Source: Enchytraeus crypticus (lineage: Eukaryota; Annelida; Clitellata; Enchytraeida; Enchytraeidae). From it: a stretch of 64,000 nucleotides of DNA. Within the stretch, counting starts at the first letter, position 1; each line of letters opens with the position of its first letter. The stretch is from contig CAJHZI010000547.1 of the NCBI GenBank assembly GCA_905160935.1, positions 863,001 to 927,000 on the forward strand. The letters run 5' to 3'. The position numbers and the translations under genes are program-made. Positions 47,060-60,569 of this stretch are shown in pieces. The notes beneath the pieces were generated by a model that was not told the DNA's origin, did no database searches, and saw nothing but the letters and a program-made list of their open reading frames with translations.

Positions 47060-47074
47060 CTTACTCTACTTTTT

Positions 47075-47202
47075 GGCTGGAGCCAGTGGCGAAGTCGGTT
47101 AGATACTCGACCGCGGATCAGTTGATGCGGGTTCAAATCCTGGGCTCGCCCGTCACTGACATCGCTTTCGAGTGAGGAAACTGACGTTAACCTTAGCTTT
47201 AG
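47075..47202 (+). repeat. tRNA-derived SINE (family S1), full length
   Basis: ggctggagccagtggcgaag, B-box ggttcaaatcc, then the stem-loop tail and gttaaccttagcttt. Inserted in the C-terminal part of the minus-strand LINE. Confidence 0.9.
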
Positions 47203-48739
47203 CTTTACTTTTAGAGTAAAGTCAAGGCTATTTAAATCAGACGCTGTTAGATCAAGCGCCCCAATGGCAAAAGTTAAGATTGGGATAGCCATTGTTTCTA
47301 ATAGATGCACTGTAACATTAACATTAAACAAGTGACCTAATTCAGAATAAAAAGTACTAAATGCAGAGTAAAATGTAAATTTCACATCTGAAAATGAAAC
47401 TTTAATTTTTTTCCCAGCTACAATGGTCACACCCAGATATTTGGTTTCTTTAACCCAGAGTATGCTCTTACTATGGGCCGTTACGCTAGGTCCCGTATTC
47501 CAGTATCTTTGACGAACACCACAAGTAATTTTAAAATCTCCGGAGTTGCATTTTCCCCATCATATTGTAGAACTCAATTTAGAATACCAATCAGATAGGA
47601 CTTTAACTAAGCATACTGGAACTGAACGTTGTAGAAGCTTGTAGAATAGACAATTATGATTAAGACGATCAAACGCTTTACTGACATCTAAACAGCAAAC
47701 ATTAACGGTTGAGTCATTTGTGACAAAGAAATCAATAATTGTTCTTACACTAAGGATAGCATGTACACATCCTAGATTTTTCTTAAAGCCAAATTGTCTA
47801 TCATTTGAATGTAAATATTTACCAAAAATAAGAAATATACACTGCTCAAATACTTTTACAGGCCTTTACCAAAACTGGATGGAACATAACCTGTAACAAA
47901 TATAATGTAGAAAAGTTTGGCCGGTACTACATAAATACTAGGATGAGCATAGTCTAAATGTTCTCTCATTAGATTATCAAATCCAGGTGATTTGCCTTTA
48001 TGAAGCTTTGAAATTGCAATTTCAATTGATTGCCGTTTCATTAAACAGGCAATCGCTTAGGTCATTTACATTATGTAATTTTAGTAATTCGGTTCGATTT
48101 TTCAACAGGCTTTTATATTTATTACACATTTTTGTGTTAAATTCACAATCCATGTTATTAGATATGTGTTACCAGCTATAACCCATTCATTATTTAATTT
48201 TATACAATCTTTCTTTAGAGAACTTAGACTTTCATCCCACCAGTGTTTATAAACATTACAAGTAGTATAAGGAACACAATAATTGCTTGCTTGCAACAAA
48301 GCATCTACAATGTTACTATAGATACGATCTTTTACAGTAGGATTACAAAGTTCACCAATGTTTACATTATATTGTAGCTTTAACTCAGTGAACTCATTGA
48401 GCAACGTATCAAGTAACCTTCTGGTATAATCAAAATACGATTGTTTGTCACACCTGTCAAATCTAAATCTTCTATTAAGAAATTTGCCATCATTGCACAC
48501 CCTTATATCAGATCTAATGACATTAGCATTCACATACCTATTATCATCTCATACATAATTAATTATTCCAATATCCTTAGCGAGCACTATTTGAACAATT
48601 TCATGATCAGAAAAATTAAATGGCATTGAAAATGTATCATACTTTAATACATGTTCTATCATACATTCAGAAATACATATATAATCAATTATGCTTTAAC
48701 AATCCTTATTTTTGTTACTGAAAGTATATATACGGTCAT

Positions 48740-48838
48740 CCCCACTGTATTGTTGTATATCACGTCCCTTGCTGTATTGACATCCCTGACATCATCCCTG
48801 GATGAGGAAACGGACGTTAAACCTTTATTATTATTGTC
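48740..48838 (+). mobile_element. LINE-B stem-loop tail with (TTA)n, inserted in the LINE
   Basis: gacatccctgacatcatccc, tggatgaggaaacggacgtt and aaacctttattattatt. The inner hairpin tcatcc/ggatga is perfect. It splits the LINE between its endonuclease and linker regions and lies in the opposite orientation. Confidence 0.75.
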
Positions 48839-50113
48839 AAGAAATTTCAAATTATACATTTTTTAGGAAATTCCTTATTATGACAGATTGTTCTCTATTT
48901 TTGGTGAGATTTACATTCAAGTCACCCCCCAGTATTAAGCCCCTAAAGCTGGTCATATCAAGTAAATCAGATACATGTATATCTGCAATTAGTTCTAAAA
49001 GGATATCAAGATATTCAGAAGCTTTATCCTTGCATGGAAAATATACGTTAATAAATAAAAAATTATTTATTTCTAGTATTACAACTCTCTCATTAATCAT
49101 GAGGGGCTTTATTTTAGATTTTACTGCCTTATTTACTAGTGTCATTACCCCCCCCCCCCCCATAGGGTCTACCAAACAAAATATCATTTTTAGTATGATT
49201 TTGCATTGCTGAAATTCTAAAATAATGGAAATTTGAAAATTTATTAAATTTATAGAGATTTTCAGTAGAAAGCCAATGCTCTTGTACAAATAAAATGTCC
49301 AGCTTACCATTATTACATAACTCTTCTTAAGCCATTTCCCCTTGATTAAGACCATGTAAATTGTATGTCATTATATTATAATTATATTCAGCAGACACAC
49401 TCATTTCTGAATTGATGATGTATGTTCACATTCCTGCTGTTGTTGCTTTGGTTTAAATTTCCAGGGTTTTATGACTATACCACTGGGCCATGACGATGCC
49501 TTTAAGAATTTATTCAGATGTATATCGATACATACCCGATATGATCCACTATAGCTAGAAGACTGGTTAGTAGCAGCATTGTTGGAAGCCTCCTGACCAT
49601 TATTAGATTTTACCTGAAATAGTGTCAGTGGTTGGCTCCCATCGCACAAATCAGTGATATACTTTCTCATGGAGTCTAATGTAGTGTCAACAGAGACATT
49701 ATAGATTCCATAGACCGCCTTTCTCACATATGGTTCGCTGACTTTGGCATATACTGATCCGAGATTTGACTGGTACCGATGATCCTGTTAGTTTTGAACG
49801 TAGAAATGGTTGCCGTAGGCTCTGTTGCACGAAAAGTAGTGACGGCTGAACCGGAATTCTTGATTTTTGTTTTAGCTGCCATTTAACTGTAGAGGGTATT
49901 AGCGGGATATGTTTGAGACGAGATGCTCGTGGTCTTGTTAATTTTCTTCGCATCGCTTAATCGTCGTCGTTTTACCTTCTTACTCTGTACTTCCATGAAT
50001 ATATCAGAATCTCCACCGTCTTCCACTTGTTCCCCCAAATGAGTTCCACCAGATTCACCGATATCGCTGACACTCAACGGCAACGAATTCCTTACCTCCC
50101 GTCCCCGGAGGTA

Positions 50114-50190
50114 ATAGAAAAACACCTCATTATTACATGGGGGCCTTTGTCCCGGACGAGCCCCCATGTAATATTGAGGTGTTTTTCTAT
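50114..50190. repeat. 31-bp inverted repeat at the LINE 5' end
   Basis: Left arm 50,114-50,144 and right arm 50,160-50,190 are complementary with one mismatch, separated by 15 bp. The inner arm ends are gggggc / gccccc. Confidence 0.92.
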
Positions 50191-50453
50191 AATTTAGTCT
50201 AGGGATATTTCAGATATATTCACTATATCACAAGTTGAAACTATCTCAGTTATCACGGTGAAATTAATCACTGAATTTTGGCTCCAAATTCTACACAAGA
50301 ATTTCTTTGTGTCTTATTCAATATTGAATACTAATATGACGAGTTTGTTCTCATAATAAAATACACCACATTTTATTATACACAAATGCGCTATACTACA
50401 CAAGTATACAAGTACACTTAGCTTAAGAAGTCACAGAAGACACAGGATAGAAG

Positions 50454-50485
<32 letters not shown>

Positions 50486-53400
50486 AGCGTCTCTATCTTC
50501 TTAACTCCAGGAGAAGTGTTCAGGTCACTATAAAAGCTTTATAGCTCTTTAGCGTTAGAATAAATTCAGTCCTATCAATCGCCTTGATTTCAGCAAATTT
50601 CAACAGGTTGACTGTTGAGAAAATTTGCTGAATATTTATTAAACTTTTTTGTTAGAACGTCTATTTCAGCATTGAAATGTCTTTTATGATATCGTTGCGA
50701 TTTTATTTCTGAAGAGAAAATTTGCTACTACTGACTACAAGTTGGCCTACTACTAAGTACTCATGGTCTCCTTTATTTCTATCATTTTTAAATGTGAATT
50801 TTGACTCCAAATGACGAAGTACCTGACTGACAATTAGGCCTATATACTTTGCTAGGTACACTTCAGACGTTTTAGGACATTTTTGCGGACTGACGCAATA
50901 CGCTACAATAAAATGAAGATTTAACTTCGGGCTCCTCAACCGAAGGCGACCTCAAAGGCGTTTCAAGCAGAATTTGCAATTTTAATAAATTGTAAATCAT
51001 CGAAACGCAAGTGTATCTACATAGAGTGAGGAGAAATCGAGATCAATAACAATGCAGTCCATTTGTCGTGGCAGAAGGATTATACATGATGGGTCTAAGG
51101 TGGAAATATATTAATTTTCAGTTACACAAGAGTGTTATGAAGCTCGCACAGTATGGAAATTTAAGGAGAAAAATTTCCGAAGTTAGGCAGTATAACTGAC
51201 TAATCGTCTTATGGGTTAAGATGCTAAACAAATAGTAAGTTTACAAGAAGATTAAAACCGCTAGAGTGAAGACTGCTATAAATTTGATAACTTAAAATCA
51301 AAATACTGTGAAAGCTTACCAGAGAGATCAGTTTCAGTAATAGAATGAAATAATTTTGAGGCAGTATAATCACACCGGCCGTAATTTAAACACATGTAGA
51401 TTGCAAATCATTATTAATGGGATGTCAACAGCTTCTTTTTTCTTAATAAGTCAAAGCATAGCCTACTATTTTATTCCGCAGAGTTTGACTTTTATCTTCA
51501 ATAAAAATGGCATGTAAATTTATTGAGTTTCCATTTGAAATTGAGACTGATTTCGATATAATAAAAAATGCAGTCAAAGATTGCTCTACTTTTCGATCCT
51601 CTGTCTCTGTCCCTTAGAAGACACTGACTCTTAAAATTCTCAATGAATTTCTCTTTCATTAGTTAGACTTGGCTTAATAAATTATTTACATATTGTTCAC
51701 TTCGATTGATTTTACATTTTCATTTTCAGTTCAATTACTAACAAAATTCTTAACAATTCAACATTCAGAAGACCTAGTATAATCAGCCAATAATAAATTC
51801 CTGATAGCCCTAATCGGAAGAATGCAAGCACAGAACGATTAAGAATACTCATTTATTACTTACGACAAATGCGTAATAAATATTCTAATAACAAATAGTC
51901 TTACTGGACTAGAAATGTAAACATTAACATTAATGCACCTGTCGCTCATATCCGCAAAATTTACTCATCAATATCTTCTTCCGGCATATCAAAGTCATCG
52001 GTCATAAACACAACATGTGAATCATAATGTGTTAATACAGGTGGTATCAAAAGCGGAAGTTGAATCTTCTAAATTCATGAATAATATTGAACTTAATTCA
52101 GCATTCTTAGAATGCACATTTTACCAAGTGCAGGCAACTCATCAAATTAAATGTTATCATTACAAGATACTCGTTAACTAAATGACACCTGATCTCAGCT
52201 TTATCAAACAACTAAACATTGTGAATAATAATGAAGGATAAGTTTTCTCTTAGCTTTGAATGCATACTAAAATTTCATATTCGCAAAATTGTAAAGCATT
52301 AATGAAGTTCTAGAACATTGATTAGTTAAATTTGTAATTCAAAACATTCATGCTTCGAACTTAGATTTCTTAAACCGTTACAAGGAAAGCATAGACCTAA
52401 AGGCTTGATATCATATAGCAAGCCCTTATGAAACTTTTGCAAATTGGGAAAATTTTGCTTTTGACACCATGATATACGCCTACTTGTAGTTTTTTAATCA
52501 GCTTTCTGACGCAACATTCTATCGAAAACTTTTCACAAATGTATCACAAACAATCTATTCAATCAAACCGTCGTGATGTAACCAGTGATCAGTGGCAGCA
52601 TACTGCTATTGAATAAGTAAATTATAATTGAGAAAGGGGACAATAAATACTATCCCACTTTGCTTTTGCATTCCACTTTACTCTAAATGACAGAATAACA
52701 AATAATAAAATGCAATTAGGTATGGGAAATAAATATAATTTAATTAAACAAAATAATAAAGATATCGGACAAATAGACACTAAATATAATCTTTCACAGA
52801 GTGATGCCTATGATCTTGCCCAGGACCGGTATCAGTGGAGACAGAGGGTAAAAGAGGCTGCTCTGGTGTCCACAAAGTGACGTCACGCAGAGAAAAGAAG
52901 AAGGACTTTGCATTGGCGGATCTTATGCAGTCATATCACGACTCCTAGGGAATATTTAGAAACTTTGTCTGCTAAAGTTCCATTATAGGAGAATACTTGT
53001 GATGCAAGAAAGAAAATACAGTCATATATAATGTCTCAGTGTCCATATTATGCAGAAGCATCATTTAATTGAAAAATAATGAATTACACGTAATTAGTCC
53101 TGCAGTCATTTACGAAGAAGAAAGTTTTAATTTAGTCACTGTGGGGTTCCAAATCTTTGTGAATATGCTAACTAGTACTCAATATTAACAATTTATGCTC
53201 ATCAGCTTGGCTATGACTCCAGAGTGCTCGATGATAGTTTAGACTAAACTGGCATTCAATTGTGAGATTGTTGTTTGAAAGACTGATGAATATTCTCAGT
53301 AAGTTATCTGTATCATGTCAAAGTATGGTTAGACATCTATCTCTATATTTCGACTAACATTTTCTTCTATGGGATGCTTATTTGTGAGATAGAAGACAAT

Positions 53401-53539
53401 GCATATTGCTATACATACTGTATGTATGAATATGTGCAGTAGATAGAATGTCCATTGATAGAATGATATCAAGGAATAGGGAAAATCTAAATCAATTTTT
53501 TTAAAAGTTTGATTTCGTATATATTAATTTAAAAGTAAC
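50191..53539. other. Intergenic, no gene recognised
   Basis: AT-rich, with a short (CT)n at 50,454-50,483. No exon or transposon domain could be supported on either strand. Confidence 0.5.
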
Positions 53540-53762
53540 ATATAAAGTAAAACAAATCAAATTACTGGAGCAGGGATTTATGAGTCCTGTTCTAGATTGC
53601 TGCTTTGTGAAGCATGTAAAGAAAGCCACAAGAGAGTTTAATATTTTGGATTTGATCTTAATTTCCGATAAAAACGAGATTGAAAATTTAGGAATCCTTG
53701 AGCCAGTTGGAAATAGTAACCACAATGCTATAATCTACAAATTTCTGGCTTCAATATTATGA
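53540..53762 (+). mobile_element. LINE endonuclease fragment (Jockey/CR1/L2-like)
   Basis: Reads VKKATREFNILDLILISDKN then GILEPVGNSNHNAIIYKF, the C-terminal end of a LINE apurinic endonuclease; the usual SDH triad is SNH here. Open over ~70 codons; no reverse transcriptase follows. Confidence 0.8.
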
Positions 53763-56090
53763 AATCGCCCATCGTAAAGATAACACTTTAAAGTAGGTTA
53801 TTTGAAATTAATATGTTAATGAAAAATTTATAGTATTTAAGCCCAAAAGATCAATCAAATCATTGAATTTTAATAGTGCTTCACGCTGGCATAATATTTT
53901 TCATTTAGTATCGTTTATTTGTTCATCACAGCACAGATTATACAAACAATAGGGCATCAAAGAAACTATTCATTCTGAGTTGCTTTAAATACTGAACGTA
54001 ACCTACTAGTAGTAGCATTTCTAATGAAAATTCAATATTTACAAAATGAAGCTTCGGAAAGCTAAGTGCGCACAATTTTTGATGATTGTATTTGATGGTA
54101 AATCTCCAAATATTGCACTAGATATAGATAGTACGAGAATTAGACATACTTCTAATACGTCGTAATACTACTAAATAATGGACCAAACGATGTCTGTGAT
54201 TGTTGTTTGTTGATTAAAATTAGGCGAATAAACGCAATAGTCACGTAGGGCAACTATAAAGAATCTCAGAAGCCTAATTAACTAAGATTTACACAAATGA
54301 TTTTAAGATTAAGATTCCGAGTGCTAACTTTTAATCAATCGTCAGCTTGTAATTTGAGCCTTCCGTTGGGACATTACACGAGCTAGTTATTTATATCGAG
54401 ACTAATCTTTAACAATTATTTTGTGGATTTAAAAAGTTTAAAATATTATTTATAAATTTTTACTTTATATGTTCCTATAAATTATAAAATTAATATAACG
54501 GCGAACACTATGAACTTCTTTTTTGAAAACTAAAAAGTTAGTTTCTAAAATGAAAATTATATACGTGAACTATTAGTTTGCTTAATCTACAGTACTTTGG
54601 TATTGTACTCAATTTAACCTTCTGTGAGCTAACTAAACCTACATGTCTGCATAACGCAACTGTTTGCCTTCCATGGATTAAGAGTTCTCTATTGTCATAA
54701 ATATCAAACGATTTTAAATGTAAAACCGAGTTTAACAGCATATGTTTCCAATTTTGAAAGTATGTTAGTAACAGGGCGTGTGTTGGATCTGAACCCTGCA
54801 TCTACTGATCCGAAGTCGGACATCTTACCGATATGCTACTGGCTCTACTCAAAACAGTAATAATTAATATATAGCTGCTCGTTTAATGTGACAGTCACCT
54901 TCTTTTAAGGCCGACATGTACCTCAGTATTTTAATATTGTTCTGCACCTGCTTTCATAAGTTAAGCACAACACTCTGCCCTGGATTTAATATAGCTCGCA
55001 GCTACGACTAAACGCCCAAATTAGCTCGCGATTAGGGAGTTTCAATATTTTGAATAGCGATAATCAGGGCCGAGTAGTAACCAAGAGGAAATGGGGTGGA
55101 AGGATATCAAACACTAAAATTTAGAGGACGAGGTTTTAAATTTTAAGTAGTCTCGAATTTGAATTATAATTTTGCGATAACAATAGAAGGCAAACAAAGG
55201 CTAATGTTTGAATTAAAGAATGTGAAACATTTAAAATGCTAGTCGTAATTTGAAACAAATACATTCACGAGACAACGTTAAGCAAGCTGTATATTCAATC
55301 GATATTTTTATCCTACAAAACCATAATGTGAGTCGGAAAATCTGTAAGGTTTCTACAATCCCTCTTTGATGTAATTAACTATTCATTGTGCAAGGGCATT
55401 CGCTAACTTACTCTAGGATTGGATTAGTTTTTCTATATAATTTCGGTACATTTGTTTTATTTAGTATTTGTATGTTTCTAGAATTTTTTAAAATTTACAA
55501 TTATGCATAATCATTGCCTTTTGATAGCGCATGTTATAGCTAGAAATAATATAAGAATAATCATCCACCAGTCAGTGTAGTTCTTTCAATGTTGAAGGAT
55601 CATTTTAAATTGAGCTCAATTTTCACGATTCTGATGCGTGTGCTCTACTGCTGCGCCAAATCCAAAAAACTAACCCCTAATGCTCCACTGCTAATATATA
55701 TCATCTTTGGAGGAAATTCGTGGACATTGAACTGAATAGATACATTAATCCTCATCAAAGACATTCACTAGTGATATCTAATTGGATGTATGTGACGGAG
55801 TTCAGTTAAAAACTTTCATAGAATTTTACTATTCCTCCACTGGTTATTAATCCGTCCTTCTGACTCGATTCATTCATTAATTCTAGAGTGAGTCATCTCA
55901 GTAGAGCGTATAAGGGCATTTATTTGTATATGAATTTTGGCGATTGTTTGACTGTATTTTCACTTGATAAACGGTCTTGTTATTGAGCCTTCTCGCACTG
56001 TAATAAAGAGATTGACAGCCATTGTTAATTCGTTACCTCACAACGTCTATAGGAATCAAGAAAATAGAGGGGGAATGTGGCGAGGACTCT
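53763..56090. other. Intergenic with one SINE
   Basis: A diverged minus-strand S1 SINE at 54,754-54,846. The rest shows nothing recognisable. Confidence 0.5.
54754..54846 (-). repeat. Diverged tRNA-derived SINE (family S1)
   Basis: Complement of gagccagtagcatatcggta (A-box region), gatcagtagatgcagggttc (B-box) and a decayed tail gttactaacatactttc. Confidence 0.65.
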
Positions 56091-56094
56091 GAGA

Positions 56095-56111
56095 GAGATA
56101 GAAAGATAGAG

Positions 56112-56176
<65 letters not shown>

Positions 56177-56231
56177 AAGAAAGAAAGAAAGAAAGAGAGA
56201 AAGAAAGAAATAAAGAAAGAAAGAAAAAAAG
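56095..56231. repeat. (GA)n / (GAAA)n microsatellite
   Basis: GAGA grading into AAGA repeats; the source of long Ser/Leu/Phe open frames on the minus strand. Confidence 0.95.
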
Positions 56232-56811
56232 ATTGGGTTGAGAAACATATATTGAAAATATAACACAGACAAATATGCATACAGAAATAAGGAACATAAA
56301 GGTGAAGAGAAAAATATAGAACAATCATGAGAGTGCTGTTGGTACTCCATATGATTCGCGACAATAATACAAATGTATATGTTCTATTCAACAGTTTGAA
56401 GAATATTAAGATACGACAAGAAATCTTCGTTTTGTCACGATGGGTTGACATTATAAGTTATAGTTTCCATAAGTATGATATGAGTATGACTCATATTGGC
56501 TTGATGGACCAGTGAGTCTTGCCTTAAAACAAGGGAGGACGGAGTTGAATCGACGCCAAAGATACCGGAAAGTATTCTTACGAATGAACTCTACAATTAG
56601 ATACTATGATGGTCTATTATTTATTAATGTACTAAGTTCTCTTTTACTTTATTCGTTTTCTTACATTTGTAGTATAATTATTACAATCAAGTAAAACTTA
56701 TTAAGTAGAATACCCTTCGCTAACGATGAATTTACATTGATGCTAATTGGTTACACACTATTTCTGCCAGACCCGTCGGTTGTTCATCGTTTAACTTTTT
56801 GATCGAAGCAC

Positions 56812-57165
56812 TGATGCCCAAAGTGTCACTGTTGCCCAAAGTATCACTGTTGCCCAGAGTATCATTGTTGCCCAGAATATCACTGTTGCCCAGAGTATCA
56901 CTGTTGCCCCAGAGTAACACTGTTTTCCAGAGTAACACTGTTGTCCCAGAGTATCACAGTTGTCCCAGAGTAACGCTGTTGCCTCAAAGTATAGTTGTTG
57001 CCCATAGTGCCACTGTTGCCCCAGAGTATCACTGTTACCCATATTGCCACTGTTGCCCCAGAGTATCACTGTTGCCCATAGTGCCACTGTTGCCTATGAG
57101 TATCACTGTTGCCTCAGAGTAAAACTGTTGTCCCATGGTATCACTGTTGTCTCAGATTTTCACTG
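56812..57165. repeat. 18-bp minisatellite
   Basis: About 19 units like cagagtatcactgttgcc, degenerate, with 17-19 bp spacing. Open in several frames because 18 is a multiple of three. Confidence 0.93.
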
Positions 57166-58935
57166 GTACAGTTACCCTGAGTATGAATGAAGCGACAGAA
57201 GTGGATTGTTAATTACGATAAGGAGATTTATTAAATGAAATTACTGGATGGTTGTGCTATTACTGCGAAGCTTAAAATTAGAATGCGTTATTCATACAAA
57301 ACCTCGATAACTTGAGTATATATGAAGGGATTATAATTTTGATGTCGTATTAAATGCATCACTTAATAAAATGAAAATATTTTAATATATGCCTTACTTA
57401 TAAGTGTTAACATTCTGTTCATAAATGATCAACTTTGAAACACTCAACACGTTTTATTAGTTAACTTCAAGTCTACAACGTATATGTAGGGCAGTTGCTT
57501 CACAACTTTCTGTTTGCGTCGGACTCATTTCTAAATCAAAATTTGCATCTTATATCAGATATATTTCTTTTAATGAGGTTGTTATTTATTTCCAAAACTT
57601 AATCATTTTTAATTAAATACCAATCTGTGCATTGTCTTAATCACATTAAGGTAGAATATTTGCTTCTCTTTAGTTTGTTAAATTATCTTAAATAAAAAAG
57701 CGAAATAAAGCAAAGAATTAATAATTTGAGAATAGTTAACTAGTGCAACAATTGAAACATCTGCATAGGGTGGAGACGATTGTTCATGTTTCTTTATCTG
57801 TTTCTATAAGTGAAAACATTCTAATGAAAATTGGGCGAGAATTTTTAATTGTGCGATTATTTGGCAATTTATCACGGACTGTTGTGTATGTCATGAAGCA
57901 AACGAACTGGATTGCAACGAAGCAATTTCATTTAAATAATATTTGCACAATTGTAGTAAAATTAAATATTTAATTTCTACTCATTCAATTACATTAAGAT
58001 AAATTTTAAAAGGTATGCTTATCTATGATGTATAAAAAGAGCCTCCGATATTAAGATGAAAAGTTTATTAATCTCAAGAGTAATGTAGGTATAACATAGC
58101 ATAGCATAACAACAAGCAAAGTGGTACAGTCAACAATGACAAAAGCGAGCAATATTGAGACATATACAAGCCGGTGAGCAAAAAGAAAGTCAAAAAACGG
58201 TGCAACTTCCAATATCCAGTAAATCAGTCCAAATAAAAAGGGAATTATAGAAAAGGAGGTTTACGTGATAGTACTTAAACTTCATTTAGACTTGCTCTCG
58301 GACACTGGATAGAAAAGAGAGACGGAAAAGGTAGGTCTTCAACTGCCTATGAAATTACTCATAGGAAAGCATAGGCTTATGTGATACAAGCGATGACTTA
58401 CGAATAGTGGATGGAAGAGAATTTTAGATCTGCGGTGCAGCATGCTAAAAGAACAATGGGATTCTAATTTGATCTCCTTAAAACAAATCCGAAATCTGCT
58501 TCATCTCGATATATGATTTATCTTTTAAACATCTGCTAGCAAGAGCCAACCTTAACAACCAGACAGCAAATGTAACAATTTGCTGTATAAAATTTTCAAA
58601 ATACAAAACTTCAACTATTGAATTAATTTTTCCCCGAATAAGACATTAAAATATTTGGTTCGCTATAATAATAATTATAAAACTAACAGAAGGACCAATC
58701 ATGCATTTGCGATTGTGCTCGATTTGACAGTATACGCTACCTTCCGTCCAGCTATTAATTAGTGTAACAAAAAGGATAGTCCTCATATAAATTTCATATC
58801 TTTCCAAGTTTCCATAAATTTTTTACAATTAAATATAGTTTGAAAATTTCCATACATATGTGTATGTCACAAATTTTTCTCCGTTTCATTCTCATCTCAA
58901 GATTTGTGCTTATTCATGACTTGGCTGAAAATTGA
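57166..58935. other. Intergenic, no gene recognised
   Basis: Nothing supported. A 76-codon open frame at 57,743-57,973 has no recognisable domain. Confidence 0.5.
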
Positions 58936-58978
58936 ATAATACTAATAATAATAATAATAATAATAATAATCTTCTCTC
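58936..58978. repeat. (TAA)n microsatellite
   Basis: ATA repeat immediately upstream of the REL-LINE copy, possibly the tail of an earlier insertion. Confidence 0.85.
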
Positions 58979-58980
58979 TC

Positions 58981-60565
58981 TAGCGATCTCACGGTGGGAT
59001 ACCTAGATGACATTACTCTAGGTGGTTGCGAGTCGTCGATTGCAAATGATGTACAGACTATCATCGACAGAGGCCAAGAATTTGGGCTTCAGTTGAATCG
59101 TACCAAGTGCGAAGTCATTTCATCAGTTTGCAAATCTCCGGGCAACTCAGTTTTGTCATCATTTGTGCCAATGTGCCTATCCCATAGTTCTCTACTCGGC
59201 GCGCCACTCTCTGGAGAAGAAGATACTACCACCGCTTTATCCAGTCGCCTTGAAGACCTCAAACGTACAGCATCGCGCTTGAAGTCGCTAGCCGCTCATG
59301 ATGCTTTAACAATCCTTCGCTTTTCTTTAAGTGCACCTAAACTTATGCACGTTCTGCGCTCTAGTCCGAGCTTCTCTAATCCGCGTCTTTTAGACTACGA
59401 CGAGGCTCTTAGGCAATGCTTATGCGCCGTTATCAACGCAGATTTGTCTGTTTTGCAGTGGCAGCAAGCCAGTCTACCGGTGAGCATGGGTGGTCTTGGA
59501 ATTCGTCTTGTTTCCCATATCGCGCCTTCAGCCTTTTTTGCATCAGCGATGGGAACGAGGCAGTTGCAAGACGCCATCCTTCATAAGTGCTCCCTTTCTG
59601 CCGATAGTTCCATTGACGTTGCGTTGTCAGTTTGGTCCAAAAGCCTCACCTCCAGTGCTCCACCTTCTACCTCAGTCAGTAGCCAGAAATCATGGGACCG
59701 TCCTATAGTGGATCGGATTTATAACAGTCTGTTAGAATCCCAGTCCAATGCAGTAGACAGAGCACGACTCCTAGCTGTATCAACTAAAAGCAGCGACTGG
59801 CTTCACGCTCTCCCTGTTGCTTCTTGTGGGCTATTTTTAGACAATGAGGCGATTCGAGTAGCTGTTAGTTTCCGTTTAGGGGCGAAAACTTGCGAGCCTC
59901 ACATGTGCCCCTGCGGTCATGAAGTCGACGCTTTAGGTCTCCACGGCCTCTCCTGCAAACGAAGCTCAGGTAGAATGTCTCGCCATCACAATTTAAATGA
60001 CATAATATGGCGAGCACTTTCGAGAGAGGCATCCCTTCCTCTAAGGAGCCAAGTGGGTTGTCCAGTTCAGACGGCAAGCGTCCGGACGGCATGACTTTAG
60101 TGCCCTGGTGCAACGGTAAATGTGCCGTTTGGGACGTCACGGTCATTGACACTATGGCAAACTCCTACCTGAATACGACTTCAGTCACAGCCGGTGGTGC
60201 TGCTGTTCATGCCGCCTCTAGGAAGTTGGATAAATACCGTGATCTGTCCTTAGGATATGAAGTTGTTCCGGTGGCTATTGAAACCATGGGCCCGATGAAT
60301 CCCGAAGGAGTTGACTTTATTAATGGCATAGGCAGACTTATTGCAGAGCAAACCGGCGATAAGCGAGAGACATCTTTTCTTTGGCAAAGGCTTTCCATGA
60401 CTTTGCAAAGATTTAATGCAGTCTGCTTCAGCAATTCTTTTAAGCCGATTGATGACCTCGAGTAGCCGGGCGGCGATTCAGCACGTATTGCTTGAATCGT
60501 TTTTATCAAACCCCAGGTTCTTTACACCGGGGTAAAAAAAAAAAAATAATAATAATAATAATAAA
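58981..60565 (+). mobile_element. REL-LINE: retrotransposon reverse transcriptase (C-terminal half) with R2-like zinc knuckle and endonuclease-like domain
   Basis: The 5' truncated copy begins at polymerase motif C: VGYLDDITLGG, then GLQLNRTKCEVIS. The frame 58,994-60,094 continues through a thumb region to a C-x-C-x9-H-x3-C knuckle (CPCGHEVDALGLHGLSC, residues 305-321) and RHHNLND. One frameshift near 60,035 moves to the frame ending at 60,465: GLSSSDGKRPDGMTLVPW then KCAVWDVTVIDTMANSYL, a PD...DVTV arrangement like the restriction-like endonuclease of R2-type LINEs. It ends with A-rich (TAA)n. GC is higher than in the surroundings. Assignment to a restriction-like-endonuclease clade is by motif only. 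Confidence 0.85.
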
Positions 60566-60569
60566 ACAA

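Larger units (their letters stand above)
46608..50190 (-). mobile_element. Decayed LINE with ORF1-like, endonuclease and reverse-transcriptase remnants
   Basis: Minus strand, reading from 50,167 down: an ORF1-like region (basic KKVKRRRLSD; 49,401-50,167 in frame-shifted pieces); an exonuclease-endonuclease-phosphatase fragment with GGGGVMTLVNK and GGDLNVNL (48,852-49,355); a linker (48,102-48,533); and a reverse transcriptase with HKGKSPGFDNL (near 47,990), LDVSKAFDRLNH (near 47,670) and ITCGVRQ. The YxDD motif is deleted: GVRQ is joined almost directly to ETKYLGVTI. The C-terminus (CKIFKIREKDN) is interrupted by an S1 SINE. The 3' boundary may be the LINE-A stem-loop tail at 46,608-46,668, so this may be the LINE-A body (inference). 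Confidence 0.85.

Noticed and set aside
46831-47430. A 199-codon continuous open frame
   Set aside because: A chimera of the LINE C-terminus and an antisense SINE; not a gene.
57743-57973. Small protein-coding gene
   Set aside because: 76 codons, no recognisable domain, no splice or promoter context, AT-rich random-looking composition.
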